64,000 bases of DNA from Cyanobium sp. Cruz-8D1. GTDB taxonomy: Bacteria > Cyanobacteriota > Cyanobacteriia > PCC-6307 > Cyanobiaceae. The position numbers and the translations under genes were made by a program. Of this stretch, positions 18,197-26,871 are shown piece after piece. The number at the start of each line of letters is the position of its first letter. The stretch's first letter is position 1. Location: the NCBI RefSeq assembly GCF_024345975.1, contig NZ_JAGQCD010000005.1:62001-126000 (forward strand). Reading direction: 5' to 3'. The notes below the pieces were generated by a model, which was given only the letters and a program-made list of their open reading frames with translations, ran no database searches and was not told the DNA's origin.

Positions 18197-19219
18197 ATGA
18201 AGCCTTTCCGCTTGATTCTTCCCTTTCTTCTCTCCACACCGGCCGTCGTGCCGCTCGTGGCTGTCCTTGCAAACGACGCCGCCAACACCGCGTCCACTGA
18301 AACCCTCCTGGCCTCCCTGCCCACGTCCGCTGACCGGGTCTGGGTCAAGGTGCGCCGCCCCGTCTCCATTGAGGAGCTCTCGACGGCCCTCAACCTCGAT
18401 GAAAGCCGCCTGGCCCGTCTGAACGACGTCGACGAGGACCATCGCTTCAGCAACGGCGACTGGCTCGTGCTGCCGTCCCGCGGCAAGGAACGCCTCGGGC
18501 GCATCGCCTCGCTGGACACGTCCGTCCAGCGTCAGTCCGCGCCTGTCTCCACCCCTCCGCCGCTGGAGGCCGACGGGATCGTCCGCCTCGGCGACACGCT
18601 GCTCAAACTGGCTCAGCGCTACGGCCTCAGCGTGGCCGAGCTGGTCCGGCTGAATCCAGGCCTGGAAACCGCCCGCCTCGTGGTGGGCAGTCAGGTGCGC
18701 CTGGTCCAGTCGGCCCCCGGCCGTTCCCGCAGGCTGCTGGGCCTGAAGCCGGCGGCGAGCGGCGGCCTCAGCTGGCCCGATATCCCGGATTTCGGCGACC
18801 CCCAGCCTCCGTTCAATGGCGGCAGCAACGCACCTTCCACCACCTGGATCTGGCCCACCCAAGGGGTCTTCACCTCCGGCTTCGGCTGGCGTTGGGGCCG
18901 GATGCACAAAGGCATCGACGTGGCCAACAACGTTGGAACTCCGATCATGGCCGCCAAGGAAGGGCAGGTCTCCTTCGCCGGCTGGCATGCGGGCGGCTAC
19001 GGCTACCTCGTGGAGATCCACCACCCCGACGGCAGCCGCAGCTTGTATGCCCACAACAGCCGCCTGCTGGTGGCCAAAGGTGAAATGGTGTCCCAGGGGC
19101 AAGTGATCAGCCAGATGGGCAGCACCGGCCGGAGCACCGGTCCCCACCTGCACTTTGAGATCCACCCTCCCAGCCGTGGAGCCGTCAACCCCCTGCAGAT
19201 GCTCCCTCCCCGGGCCTGA
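18197..19219 (+). CDS. LysM-LysM-M23 cell-wall peptidase
   Basis: A 340-aa exported protein. A signal peptide (LILPFLLSTPAVVPLVAVLA) precedes two LysM modules (VSIEELSTALNLDESRLARLN and GDTLLKLAQRYGLSVAELVRLN) and a C-terminal M23/LytM domain. That domain has HKGID and HLHFE, the zinc ligands of an active endopeptidase. It probably cleaves peptide crosslinks in peptidoglycan or activates amidases during division. The start is uncertain: in-frame ATGs lie at 18125 (after an AGGAGG only three bases away), 18182 and 18197. I chose 18197 because it gives a compact signal peptide. It lies between trmL and the tRNA-Met gene. Confidence 0.88.
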   Translation: MKPFRLILPFLLSTPAVVPLVAVLANDAANTASTETLLASLPTSADRVWVKVRRPVSIEELSTALNLDESRLARLNDVDEDHRFSNGDWLVLPSRGKERLGRIASLDTSVQRQSAPVSTPPPLEADGIVRLGDTLLKLAQRYGLSVAELVRLNPGLETARLVVGSQVRLVQSAPGRSRRLLGLKPAASGGLSWPDIPDFGDPQPPFNGGSNAPSTTWIWPTQGVFTSGFGWRWGRMHKGIDVANNVGTPIMAAKEGQVSFAGWHAGGYGYLVEIHHPDGSRSLYAHNSRLLVAKGEMVSQGQVISQMGSTGRSTGPHLHFEIHPPSRGAVNPLQMLPPRA

Positions 19220-19236
19220 TCCGCCCCGGGGGCGGA
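19220..19236 (+). terminator. GC-rich hairpin after the M23 gene
   Basis: TCCGCCC at 19220-19226 pairs with GGGCGGA at 19230-19236 around a 3-base loop, beginning one base past the M23 stop codon. No T-run follows, so it may be a weak terminator or a 3'-protecting stem separating the peptidase mRNA from the tRNA gene. Confidence 0.4.
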
Positions 19237-19265
19237 GAAGGTGATCGTCTAGGATCACTTCGATT

Positions 19266-19339
19266 GGCTCGGTAGCTCAGCTGGTTAGAGCGTGGGATTC
19301 ATAACCCCAAGGTCGGGAGTTCAAGTCTCCCCCGAGCCA
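19266..19339 (+). tRNA. tRNA-Met (anticodon CAT)
   Basis: A 74-base cloverleaf without encoded CCA. Acceptor arms are GGCTCGG (19266-19272) and CCGAGCC (19332-19338) with discriminator A. The D arm has GCTCAGCTGGTTAGAGC, the anticodon loop is TTCATAA, and the T arm has GGGAGTTCAAGTCTCCC. The elongator form is likely; CAT could also mark a lysidine-modified tRNA-Ile, but the loop and acceptor stem look Met-like. The base pair closing the anticodon loop appears to be an A-C mismatch. A perfect dyad, GTGATC/GATCAC at 19241-19258, lies eight bases upstream and contains a TAGGAT -10-like hexamer. Confidence 0.93.
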
Positions 19340-19424
19340 TTGTGGAGACGTCATTCGACGTGATGGAAACATTGGAGGGCTGCAATCCATGGGGATGCGG
19401 ACTCAAGAGTTTCTTCCGTCTGAG

Positions 19425-19450
19425 CCTTTGATGATTCAGCCCATCAAAGG
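19425..19450. repeat. 9-base stem downstream of gene at 19464-19811
   Basis: CCTTTGATG at 19425-19433 is perfectly complementary to CATCAAAGG at 19442-19450 with an 8-base loop. It lies 13 bases beyond the stop codon of the minus-strand gene 19464-19811 and about 85 bases after the tRNA. It may end either transcript, but no T-tract follows on either strand. The rest of the 19340-19463 spacer shows nothing else clear. Confidence 0.45.
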
Positions 19451-19463
19451 TCCTTTATCGGCT

Positions 19464-19811
19464 TCAGCGCATCTCAATGGCGTTGAGCCGTTCGCGGAAG
19501 CTGCGGGCATTGGCGGCCTCCTGACTTTCTGCCGTTTCGATGGGAACCTGCACCGGAGCGATCACGGGCAAAGGGGCAGGGGCGGCGGCCTGGGGGGTCT
19601 GAATCGGACGACGGCTGCGCCCGTAACCCCCTGACTGGGAGCGGTTCTCGAGGGCGCGGGTGAGACTCTTGCTGCGGTTGGCGGCGCCTACGGTCTCGCC
19701 ATCCTTGGGACGGATCAGGGGGTTGCCTTTGAGTTCGGAGCGCAGCTGATTGATCAGGCGGAAATGGCCGGTGGTGTTGTACTTACGCAGAACGGTTGGA
19801 TCCCAACCCAT
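19464..19811 (-). CDS. conserved cyanobacterial-type small protein, unknown
   Basis: A 115-aa protein with no signal peptide or membrane helix. The N-terminal 45 residues (WDPTVLRKYNTTGHFRLIN, then QLRSELKGNPL) look folded and constrained. The C-terminal half is low complexity: basic and serine-rich (GGYGRSRRPIQ), then Ala/Pro/Val-rich, and likely disordered. I do not recognise a function. The ATG at 19811 is preferred to the longer frame up to 19883, which would run into the peroxiredoxin promoter region. It is divergent from the peroxiredoxin gene with a 90-base spacer. Confidence 0.7.
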   Translation of the reverse strand: MGWDPTVLRKYNTTGHFRLINQLRSELKGNPLIRPKDGETVGAANRSKSLTRALENRSQSGGYGRSRRPIQTPQAAAPAPLPVIAPVQVPIETAESQEAANARSFRERLNAIEMR

Positions 19812-19901
19812 GGCGTTTAGATTTCTAGCTTGACAACCATCGTAGGGCCAGGCTCGCTGGGGGCAGCATGGGGGTTGGATCACTCCCCAACACGACCCAC
19901 C

Positions 19902-20501
19902 ATGACCAGCACCGGCAGGCTCGTTGGCCTCCAGGCCCCCGACTTTCGCGCCACCGCCGTGGTGGATCAGGAGTTCCGCGAACTGTCACTGCGCGATTAC
20001 CGCGGCAGGCATGTGGTGCTGTTTTTCTATCCCCTCAATTTCACCTTCGTCTGTCCCACGGAGATCACCGCCTTCAGCGATCGCCACGCCGATTTCGCCC
20101 GCCTCGCCACCGACATCCTGGCCGTCTCCGTCGACAGCCCCTTCAGCCACCTGGCCTGGGTGCAGACCGAGCGCAAGAACGGTGGCCTGGGGGATGTGGC
20201 CTACCCCCTGGTCTCGGACCTCAACAAGGAGATTTCGAGGGCGTACCAGGTGCTGGATGAGGCGGCCGGAACGGCCCTGAGGGGGCTGTTCCTGATCGAT
20301 CCCGATGGCGTGATCCGGCACAGCACCATCAACGACCTGGCCGTCGGCCGCAGTGTCGATGAAACCCTGAGGGTGCTGCAGGCCTTCCAGCTCGTGCGCA
20401 ACGACCCGGGCCAGGTCTGCCCGGCCGACTGGACCCCGGGAGCGCACACCCTGGCTCCGGACCCCAAGGGCAGCCGGAACTTTTTCGCCGCGCTGGAGTG
20501 A
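19902..20501 (+). CDS. 2-Cys peroxiredoxin
   Basis: A 199-aa typical 2-Cys peroxiredoxin (AhpC/Prx1 group). The peroxidatic cysteine sits in [14 protein letters not shown] and the resolving cysteine in [11 protein letters not shown] near the C-terminus. It reduces hydrogen peroxide and alkyl hydroperoxides using thioredoxin or NTRC, protecting against photosynthetic oxidants. The ATG at 19902 gives a normal N-terminus; the frame open to 19830 has no homologous features. It converges on purQ with a 4-base gap and no visible terminator. Confidence 0.95.
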   Translation: MTSTGRLVGLQAPDFRATAVVDQEFRELSLRDYRGRHVVLFFYPLNFTFVCPTEITAFSDRHADFARLATDILAVSVDSPFSHLAWVQTERKNGGLGDVAYPLVSDLNKEISRAYQVLDEAAGTALRGLFLIDPDGVIRHSTINDLAVGRSVDETLRVLQAFQLVRNDPGQVCPADWTPGAHTLAPDPKGSRNFFAALE

Positions 20502-20505
20502 CGCC

Positions 20506-21159
<654 letters not shown>

Positions 21160-21172
21160 CGGTTTGCTCCCC

Positions 21173-21439
21173 TCAGCCCGCTTCCGCCAGATCCAGCGAC
21201 CAGTCCTCGATCACCGGATTGGCCAGCAGACGGTCACTGAGCAGTTCAAGACGGGCCTGGGCGGTGGCCCGATCCGGCGCCTCCAGATCCAGTTCGATCG
21301 CCTTGCCGATCCGCAGCCGCTTCACGCCCTCCACGCCGAGCCGGGCGGCGGCGGCGCGGGTGGCCTCCCCGGCGGGATCCAGCACGGAGGGTCGCAGGGA
21401 GACCTGAACGCGGGCGTTGAAGAGCGGCACCGGAGGCAC
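21173..21439 (-). CDS. purS: phosphoribosylformylglycinamidine synthase subunit PurS
   Basis: An 88-aa protein matching PurS: a ferredoxin-like fold with [36 protein letters not shown] and [14 protein letters not shown]. It bridges PurQ and PurL in the FGAM synthase complex. The start is GTG at 21439. It is the first gene of the purS-purQ pair and is divergent from the gene at 21524 with an 84-base spacer that must contain both promoters. Confidence 0.93.
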   Translation of the reverse strand: MPPVPLFNARVQVSLRPSVLDPAGEATRAAAARLGVEGVKRLRIGKAIELDLEAPDRATAQARLELLSDRLLANPVIEDWSLDLAEAG

Positions 21440-21523
21440 GGACGTTTGTTAAATCTTGGCAGCACGCCCCACCACCCTCCCGGCGACTGACCAGCCTGGG
21501 GTTGGTCCCATGTTCCGCTGGCC

Positions 21524-21886
21524 GTGGTGCCTTCCCTGCGGAGGTTTCTGCTGGATCCGCTGGGCCACCATCTGCTGGCCTGGCTCATGGGTCTCTCCCT
21601 GGCTTGCGCCGCCTTGCAAGCCCATTCCCTGCCGGGCCTGGTCGCGTTGCAGTGCCGCCTGGCGAATGGTCCCTGGCAGGACTGCCACATGCAGGTGGAG
21701 GAGCTGGGCCTGCACTGGTTCCTGCTGGTGGGGGGGGAGCGGATCGAATTCCGCCACGATGGCCGCGGCAAGGTGACGATGCTGAAGCCCTCTGGCGGCT
21801 GGCAGTCGGTGCACAGCCGCTGGGTGGAAACCACGGATCTCTGCTGGGATGGGGTCTGCGCCAGGGGGGACATCCCCCTCGACTGA
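21524..21886 (+). CDS. small membrane-anchored or exported protein, unknown
   Basis: A 120-aa protein, starting with GTG at 21524 or 21527. An N-terminal hydrophobic helix (LLAWLMGLSLACAALQA) looks like a signal anchor. The remainder holds short conserved-looking blocks (RLANGPWQDCHMQVEELG, RIEFRHDGRGKVTM, LCWDGVCARGDIPLD) with four Cys, two of them in the C-terminal block. No family name is known to me. It converges on the cobW-type gene with a 16-base gap. Confidence 0.65.
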   Translation: MVPSLRRFLLDPLGHHLLAWLMGLSLACAALQAHSLPGLVALQCRLANGPWQDCHMQVEELGLHWFLLVGGERIEFRHDGRGKVTMLKPSGGWQSVHSRWVETTDLCWDGVCARGDIPLD

Positions 21887-21902
21887 GCTGGCCTGTCGCT
21901 GT

Positions 21903-23003
21903 TCAGAGCTGATCGAGGGCCAGGCGCAGGGGGCCGGCGGCTCCGGCGGTGGCCAGGACCACCAGCTCCAGTCCATCGGCGTTCTGCTCGCCGGGTTCAG
22001 CGGCGGCCTCATCGTTGGGGGGGGAAGCCGCGCGCTCCTCGTACCAGCACTCGAGGCGGCGGCCGACCCCCTGGATCTGCAGCGGCAGCCGCTTGCCGCC
22101 CTGGCGCAGCCGGCCCTTGAGCCGCACCACCGGATGCTCGATCAGCAGCCGTTGCAGCTTCGCCTCCAGGGCAGCCCGCTCCCAGCGGCCGGAACGGCGC
22201 AGCAGCAGCGATTCCATCGCCACGTGGGCATGGTCGTGGTGGTCATGGTCATGGTCATGGTCATGGTCATGGTCGTGAGCGTCCTGGAGGTGTTCGCCCT
22301 CCTCCCGCCCAGGCCCATCCAGCACCAGGGAGGGATCGAGCTGGCCCCGGGCCATCGGCAGCACCACGGTGCCGGGGCGCAGGCCCGCCGCCAGGCTGGC
22401 CTTCACCCGCTCGAAGGCCTCAGGCTGCAGCCGGTCGGCACGGCTGACCAGCACGAGATCGGCGGCGCCGAGCTGGTCGGCGAACAGATCCTCGATGGCA
22501 CTGATGTGGTCGAGGCTGGGATCGGCCAGGCGCTGGGCCTCCACCGCGGCGGCATCGCCGACCACATGGCCGGCAGCCAGGGCTTCGCCGTCCACCACCG
22601 TCACCACCCCATGCACGCGCGTGCGGCTGCGGATCTCCGGCCAGCCGAAGGCGGCCACCAGGGGTTCGGGCAGGGCCAGGCCACTGGTTTCCACCACGAT
22701 GCCGTCGAGGCGATCGGCGCGCTCCAACAGGCGGGTCATGGTGGGCAGGAACTCGTCCTGCACCGTGCAGCAGAGACAGCCGTTGGCAAGTTCCACCAGG
22801 CGGCCCTCGAGCTCGTCGTCCGGGCAGAAGCCGCAGGCGGCGAGCAGGTCGCCGTCGATGCCTACCTCGCCGAACTCATTGACCAGCACGGCCAGGCGCA
22901 GACCGCTCTCCAGCAACAGGTGGCGCAGCAGGGTGGTCTTACCGGCCCCCAGAAAACCGGTCACCACCGTGACCGGCAGACGTCTGGAGAGGGTGGCCGT
23001 CAT
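21903..23003 (-). CDS. cobW: CobW/COG0523-family GTPase, metal chaperone
   Basis: A 366-aa G3E GTPase. Walker A is GFLGAGKTT, the metal-binding CxCC motif is NGCLCCTV, and a CobW C-terminal domain follows. Between them, around residues 240-260, lies a run of alternating His and Asp (HDHDHDHDHDH, then DHAH), a probable zinc or cobalt reservoir. COG0523 proteins insert metals into target enzymes; the His tract is compatible with either a cobalt (cobaltochelatase-related) or a zinc (ZNG-like) role. No Zur box was found upstream. The tract is encoded by a perfect 6-base tandem repeat. Confidence 0.9.
   Translation of the reverse strand: MTATLSRRLPVTVVTGFLGAGKTTLLRHLLLESGLRLAVLVNEFGEVGIDGDLLAACGFCPDDELEGRLVELANGCLCCTVQDEFLPTMTRLLERADRLDGIVVETSGLALPEPLVAAFGWPEIRSRTRVHGVVTVVDGEALAAGHVVGDAAAVEAQRLADPSLDHISAIEDLFADQLGAADLVLVSRADRLQPEAFERVKASLAAGLRPGTVVLPMARGQLDPSLVLDGPGREEGEHLQDAHDHDHDHDHDHDHHDHAHVAMESLLLRRSGRWERAALEAKLQRLLIEHPVVRLKGRLRQGGKRLPLQIQGVGRRLECWYEERAASPPNDEAAAEPGEQNADGLELVVLATAGAAGPLRLALDQL
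22242..22277. repeat. 6-base tandem repeat coding the His-Asp tract
   Basis: Five exact copies of GTCATG occupy 22242-22271 and are followed by the variant GTCGTG; variant copies also precede the array. On the coding strand each unit encodes one His-Asp pair of the CobW-type protein. Because the unit is 6 bases, gain or loss of copies changes tract length without shifting frame. Confidence 0.9.
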
Positions 23004-23075
23004 CAGAGCAGACGCGAAGGCAAGAACCGAAACCTAAGGGAGTTGCGGCCAACTCCATGCAGGGCCAGCGGGACG

Positions 23076-23627
23076 TCAGCGGCAGCCGAGGCTTTCGCTG
23101 GTGGCCACACCGGTGACGGGGTGGCGGCCGGAGGCGCGGGCGCAGAGGGCTTTTTGCTCGGGCATATCGAGCACCGCGTCGCTGAAATCAGCCCCTTCGA
23201 TCTGGGCATCCCGGAAGCGGCTCTGCATCAGCATGGCGTTGCGGAACTGGGTCCCGCGCAGGTCAGCACCGTCGAAGCGGGTGGCGTAAGCCACGACGTC
23301 CTCAAGATCGGCGCCGCGCAGATCCGCCTGGCGCAGATTGGTGGAATTGAACACGGCCCCACGCAGATCGGCGTCGCGCAGGTCAAAGCCCTCCATGGAG
23401 GCCTTGAGGAATTCCTGTTGCTGCAGATTGCGCCCCCGCAGATCCGGATCGAGATCCTGGAAGGAACGCTGGGCGCGCAGTTCCGGGGCGGTGATCGCCA
23501 GCACCGGTCCCACCGGCAGCGCGGCCCAGAGCATCACCAGCACCAGCACGGCACCCCGCAGGGCCCAGGCCCTGCGGGCAATCACGGCAAAAGCGATCGC
23601 GGCAAAGGACTGAAAGCTTGGGGCCAT
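23076..23627 (-). CDS. pentapeptide-repeat protein, likely lumenal
   Basis: A 183-aa protein with an N-terminal hydrophobic signal (LRGAVLVLVMLWAALPVGPVLA) and then about 12 pentapeptide repeats of the A(D/N)LxX type (LRDADLRGAVFNSTNLRQ, ADLRGADLEDVVAYATRFDG), which should form a right-handed beta-helix. The C-terminal part (ALCARASGRHPVTGVATSESLGC) holds two Cys that could be disulfide-bonded. This arrangement is like thylakoid-lumen pentapeptide proteins of cyanobacteria and plants. No function is assigned. It diverges from the upp-like gene with a 48-base spacer. Confidence 0.85.
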   Translation of the reverse strand: MAPSFQSFAAIAFAVIARRAWALRGAVLVLVMLWAALPVGPVLAITAPELRAQRSFQDLDPDLRGRNLQQQEFLKASMEGFDLRDADLRGAVFNSTNLRQADLRGADLEDVVAYATRFDGADLRGTQFRNAMLMQSRFRDAQIEGADFSDAVLDMPEQKALCARASGRHPVTGVATSESLGCR

Positions 23628-23675
23628 GCCACACCGGTACGCTGCCGGTTCAAGCTATGGCAGACGCAGCCCGTC

Positions 23676-24341
23676 ATGAGCATGTCCCTGCGGGTGGTGG
23701 TCCCCCCCCATCCCCTGATCGGCCACTGGCTCACCCTGCTGCGCGATGGCGCCACCCCCTCGCCCCTGTTTGCCACGGCGATGGCGGAACTGGGCCGCTG
23801 GCTCACCTATGAATCCCTGCGCGACTGGCTGCCCCATCGCCAGGTGACGGTCGAAACGCCCTTGGGCCGCAGCGAAGGACAGGTGGTGGATCCGCAGGTC
23901 CCCCTGCTGGTGATTCCGGTGCTGCGGGGAGGATTGGGTCTGTGGCAGGGGGGCCAGACGGTGCTGCCTTCAGCCCAGCTGGCCCATGTGGGCCTGGAGC
24001 CCTGCGGTCCGGAGCACAGGCCCCACTGGTTCCTGGATGATTTGCCGGCCAGCATCGATCCCCGCAGCGGCGTGCTGGTGTTCCTGCCCTGCCTGGCCAG
24101 CGGCTCCATCCTGTTGGCGCTGCTGGACCGGCTCCAGGGTCTTGGTGTGGAAGGCCAGCGGCTGCGGGTGATCACTCCCCTGGCGGCCAACCCTGGACTC
24201 CAGGTGGTGGGGGAGCGCCACGGCCAGCTCACCATTTACTGCGCCGGCATTGACCCGGAGGTGGACGATCGGCACCGCATCGTGCCCGGTTTCGGGGAGG
24301 TGAGTGAGCGGTTGTATGGGATCGCCTCCGCCACTGCCTAG
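23676..24341 (+). CDS. upp: uracil phosphoribosyltransferase-like protein
   Basis: A 221-aa UPRT homologue. PHPLIGHWLTLLRD (N-terminus), VIPVLRGGLGL (equivalent of the PxLRAGLG motif) and the uracil-site region RHRIVPGFGEVSERLYG are clear. The PRPP loop is not canonical: where typical Upp has VDPMLATGGS, this protein has FLPCLASGSI, lacking the acidic residue and the double Gly. It may still salvage uracil to UMP or may have lost or changed activity. I start at the ATG at 23676; the frame open to 21849 is an artefact running antisense through two genes. Confidence 0.8.
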   Translation: MSMSLRVVVPPHPLIGHWLTLLRDGATPSPLFATAMAELGRWLTYESLRDWLPHRQVTVETPLGRSEGQVVDPQVPLLVIPVLRGGLGLWQGGQTVLPSAQLAHVGLEPCGPEHRPHWFLDDLPASIDPRSGVLVFLPCLASGSILLALLDRLQGLGVEGQRLRVITPLAANPGLQVVGERHGQLTIYCAGIDPEVDDRHRIVPGFGEVSERLYGIASATA

Positions 24342-24381
24342 GCTGAGCCTCCCTTACGAGCTCACTGACGGGTGCAGGTTC

Positions 24382-24666
24382 ATGGCTGATTCCAGGGAGC
24401 AATCGTCCGCCGGTGGGCTCGTGCTGCTGGCGGGGGCCGCCGGTGCGGTGGTGGGAGCTGCAGGCCTGGCGGTCTGGCTGCTGCGCCGCGCCGAACGGCG
24501 GCACCTCGTGCAGCGCCAGCTGCGGATGCTGCGCCTCTCCCGGCTGGCGGAGGCCAGCGGCGAGCCGCCGGTGGGCCGTGACCAGCTGCACGACCGCGTC
24601 CAGAAGCTCAACCAGGCGATTGACGAGGTGCGCCGTCAGCTGGAGCAGCTGCAGCCCCAGCCCTGA
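24382..24666 (+). CDS. small single-helix membrane protein, unknown
   Basis: A 94-aa protein: a short polar N-terminus, one Gly/Ala-rich transmembrane helix (GLVLLAGAAGAVVGAAGLAVWLL), a basic cytoplasmic anchor (RRAERRHLVQRQLRM) and a C-terminal amphipathic, coiled-coil-prone helix (LHDRVQKLNQAIDEVRRQLEQL). It lies between the upp-like gene (40-base gap) and ilvD (48-base gap), all on the same strand. No family recognised. Confidence 0.65.
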   Translation: MADSREQSSAGGLVLLAGAAGAVVGAAGLAVWLLRRAERRHLVQRQLRMLRLSRLAEASGEPPVGRDQLHDRVQKLNQAIDEVRRQLEQLQPQP

Positions 24667-24714
24667 GGGCGCAGGCCCCTCGGTAAGTTGCTGCAGAACT
24701 GATCCTCCCCGGCC

Positions 24715-26391
24715 ATGCTGCGCTCCGATGCCATCACCAAGGGCCTCCAACGCTCCCCCAACCGGGCCATGCTCCGGGCCGTGGGGTTCGGGGATGATGA
24801 CTTCGGTAAGCCGATCGTGGCGATCGCCAACGCCTACAGCACGATCACGCCCTGCAACATCGGCCTCAACGACCTGGCCCGGCGGGCTGAGCAGTCCTTC
24901 CGTGGCGCTGGAGCGATGCCCCAGATGTTCGGCACCATCACCGTCAGCGACGGCATCTCGATGGGGACGGAGGGTATGAAGTATTCACTCGTGTCGCGCG
25001 AGGTGATTGCCGACTCGATCGAGACCGCCTGCAACGCCCAGAGCATGGATGGCCTGCTGGCCATCGGCGGCTGCGACAAGAACATGCCCGGCGCCATGCT
25101 TGCCATGGCCCGCATGAACATCCCGGCCATCTTCGTGTACGGGGGCACGATCAAACCGGGGAAATTGGGGCCCTGCGATCTCACGGTGGTGAGCGCCTTT
25201 GAGGCGGTGGGGCAGTATTCCGGTGGGCGGATTGGTGAGGCGGAGCTGCTGGCGATCGAAAAGAACGCCTGTCCGGGCGCCGGCAGTTGCGGCGGCATGT
25301 TCACCGCCAACACGATGAGCTCGGCCTTCGAAGCCTTCGGCCTCAGCCTGCCTTACAGCTCCACGATGGCCGCGGAGGATCCGGAGAAGGCGGACAGCGC
25401 CGCCCGTTCTGCCGAGGTGCTGGTACAGGCGATCGCGGCCGACATCCGGCCGCGGGATCTGCTCACCCGGGAGGCCTTCGAGAACGCCATCAGCGTCATC
25501 ATGGCGGTGGGCGGCTCCACCAATTCGGTGCTGCATCTGCTGGCCATCGCCCGTACGGCCGGCGTGTCCCTCTGCATCGACGATTTCGAGACAATCCGCC
25601 AGCGGGTTCCGGTGATCTGCGATCTCAAGCCCAGCGGACGCTTCGTGACCGTGGATCTGCACCGGGCCGGTGGCATTCCCCAGGTGATGAAGCTGCTACT
25701 GGATGCCGGCCTCCTCCACGGGGACTGCCGCACGATCGAAGGGCGCAGCCTGCACGAGGTGCTGGCCGACGTGCCTTCTGAGCCTCCTGCCGACCAGGAG
25801 GTGATCCGGCCCCTCTCCAATCCCCTTTACGCCCAGGGCCACCTGGCGATTCTGCGGGGAAACCTGGCGCAAGAGGGCTGCGTGGCCAAGATCAGCGGCG
25901 TTAAGAATCCGGTGATGACCGGTCCAGCCCGGGTGTTTGAGAGCGAAGAGTCCGCCTTGGCGGCCATCCTCGAGAAACGCATCAGCCCCGGCGATGTGGT
26001 GGTGATCCGCTACGAGGGGCCTGTGGGCGGTCCCGGCATGCGTGAAATGCTGGCCCCCACCGCTGCGATCATTGGCGAGGGGCTGGGCGATTCGGTGGCT
26101 CTGATCACCGACGGACGCTTCTCGGGTGGCACCTACGGCATGGTTGTGGGACACGTGGCGCCGGAGGCTGCCGTGGGCGGCACCATCGCCCTGGTTCAGG
26201 AAGGTGACAGCATCACGGTGGACGCCAAGCAACGCCTGATCCAGCTCAACGTGGCCGAGGACGAGCTGGCGCAGCGCCGCAGCGCCTGGATAAAGCCGGA
26301 ACCCCGCTACCGGACCGGGGTGCTCGGCAAGTACGCCCGCCAGGTCAGCAGCAGTAGCCTCGGTGCGGTGACCGACCAACCCAGCGACTGA
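24715..26391 (+). CDS. ilvD: dihydroxy-acid dehydratase
   Basis: A 558-aa IlvD/Edd-family enzyme. The cluster cysteines are C47 ([10 protein letters not shown]), C120 (GGCDKNMPG) and C192 (AGSCGGMF), a pattern matching the 2Fe-2S DHAD type. It dehydrates dihydroxy-isovalerate and dihydroxy-methylvalerate in valine, leucine and isoleucine synthesis. Length and start (ATG at 24715, [20 protein letters not shown]) are normal. A 7-base stem without T-tract at 26416-26437 follows the stop. The next gene begins 240 bases later. Confidence 0.97.
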   Translation: MLRSDAITKGLQRSPNRAMLRAVGFGDDDFGKPIVAIANAYSTITPCNIGLNDLARRAEQSFRGAGAMPQMFGTITVSDGISMGTEGMKYSLVSREVIADSIETACNAQSMDGLLAIGGCDKNMPGAMLAMARMNIPAIFVYGGTIKPGKLGPCDLTVVSAFEAVGQYSGGRIGEAELLAIEKNACPGAGSCGGMFTANTMSSAFEAFGLSLPYSSTMAAEDPEKADSAARSAEVLVQAIAADIRPRDLLTREAFENAISVIMAVGGSTNSVLHLLAIARTAGVSLCIDDFETIRQRVPVICDLKPSGRFVTVDLHRAGGIPQVMKLLLDAGLLHGDCRTIEGRSLHEVLADVPSEPPADQEVIRPLSNPLYAQGHLAILRGNLAQEGCVAKISGVKNPVMTGPARVFESEESALAAILEKRISPGDVVVIRYEGPVGGPGMREMLAPTAAIIGEGLGDSVALITDGRFSGGTYGMVVGHVAPEAAVGGTIALVQEGDSITVDAKQRLIQLNVAEDELAQRRSAWIKPEPRYRTGVLGKYARQVSSSSLGAVTDQPSD

Positions 26392-26577
26392 TCGACGGAC
26401 TGATCGGCAGCCATCAAGCCGGTGTTCAGCCCGGTTTCAGAATCGTGCAACTCGCGCAACCTGATGCAGACCTGCACTGCCGCTGCCGTAGCCGCGCTGT
26501 TGATCACAGCAGGGTGAATCGCTGTGCCGCCCTCGCTTTTCCCTCATATGTGAGCAAGTGCTGACATGAATGGCACC

Positions 26578-26605
26578 TTGTGTTTTTCTGAATTTGGCTT
26601 ATATC
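26578..26605 (+). promoter_or_regulatory. candidate promoter of the RHH gene
   Basis: TTGTGT at 26578-26583 and TATATC at 26600-26605 are separated by 16 bases in a locally AT-rich patch, rare in this GC-rich window. Transcription would start near 26612, just before the ATG at 26629. This supports the shorter start for the following gene. The remaining spacer back to ilvD (26392-26577) shows only a weak stem. Confidence 0.4.
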
Positions 26606-26628
26606 TGTTGGGTAGCAGCAATGAACCC

Positions 26629-26853
26629 ATGCTCAGCCAATCGACACCTGGTCCCTTTCTACGCCCTGTGCGCGTCACGATCACCATTCCTTACAACGCC
26701 TACCAGGCCCTGATCGAGCGCAGCAACCATCAGGGACGTTCGCTCTCCAATCTTGCCGCCTACCTGCTCGAAACGTCGCTGCAAGCTCTCCATCCCGTGG
26801 AGCAGGGCCAGAACCGTTCTGATGTCATGGACGGCTTCCAGCGTCGCGCCTGA
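26629..26853 (+). CDS. small ribbon-helix-helix (CopG-like) protein
   Basis: A 74-aa protein with a ribbon-helix-helix pattern: a beta strand (PVRVTITIPYNAYQALIERS) then two short helices (QGRSLSNLAAYLLETSL). RHH proteins bind DNA as dimers through the strand. The ATG at 26629 fits a candidate promoter at 26578-26605; an upstream ATG at 26566 would place that promoter inside the gene. No toxin partner lies on the same strand, so a toxin-antitoxin role is not supported. It converges on the AraC-type regulator gene with an 18-base gap. Confidence 0.72.
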   Translation: MLSQSTPGPFLRPVRVTITIPYNAYQALIERSNHQGRSLSNLAAYLLETSLQALHPVEQGQNRSDVMDGFQRRA

Positions 26854-26871
26854 GAGCGGCAGTCCTGGCGT

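Noticed and set aside
22229-22280. Possible CRISPR or intergenic repeat array
   Set aside because: The repeat unit is 6 bases, has no spacers and lies inside the cobW-type coding sequence.
21849-23675. Upstream part of the 830-codon frame ending in the upp-like gene
   Set aside because: It runs antisense through the cobW-type and pentapeptide genes; only the last 221 codons encode UPRT-like sequence.
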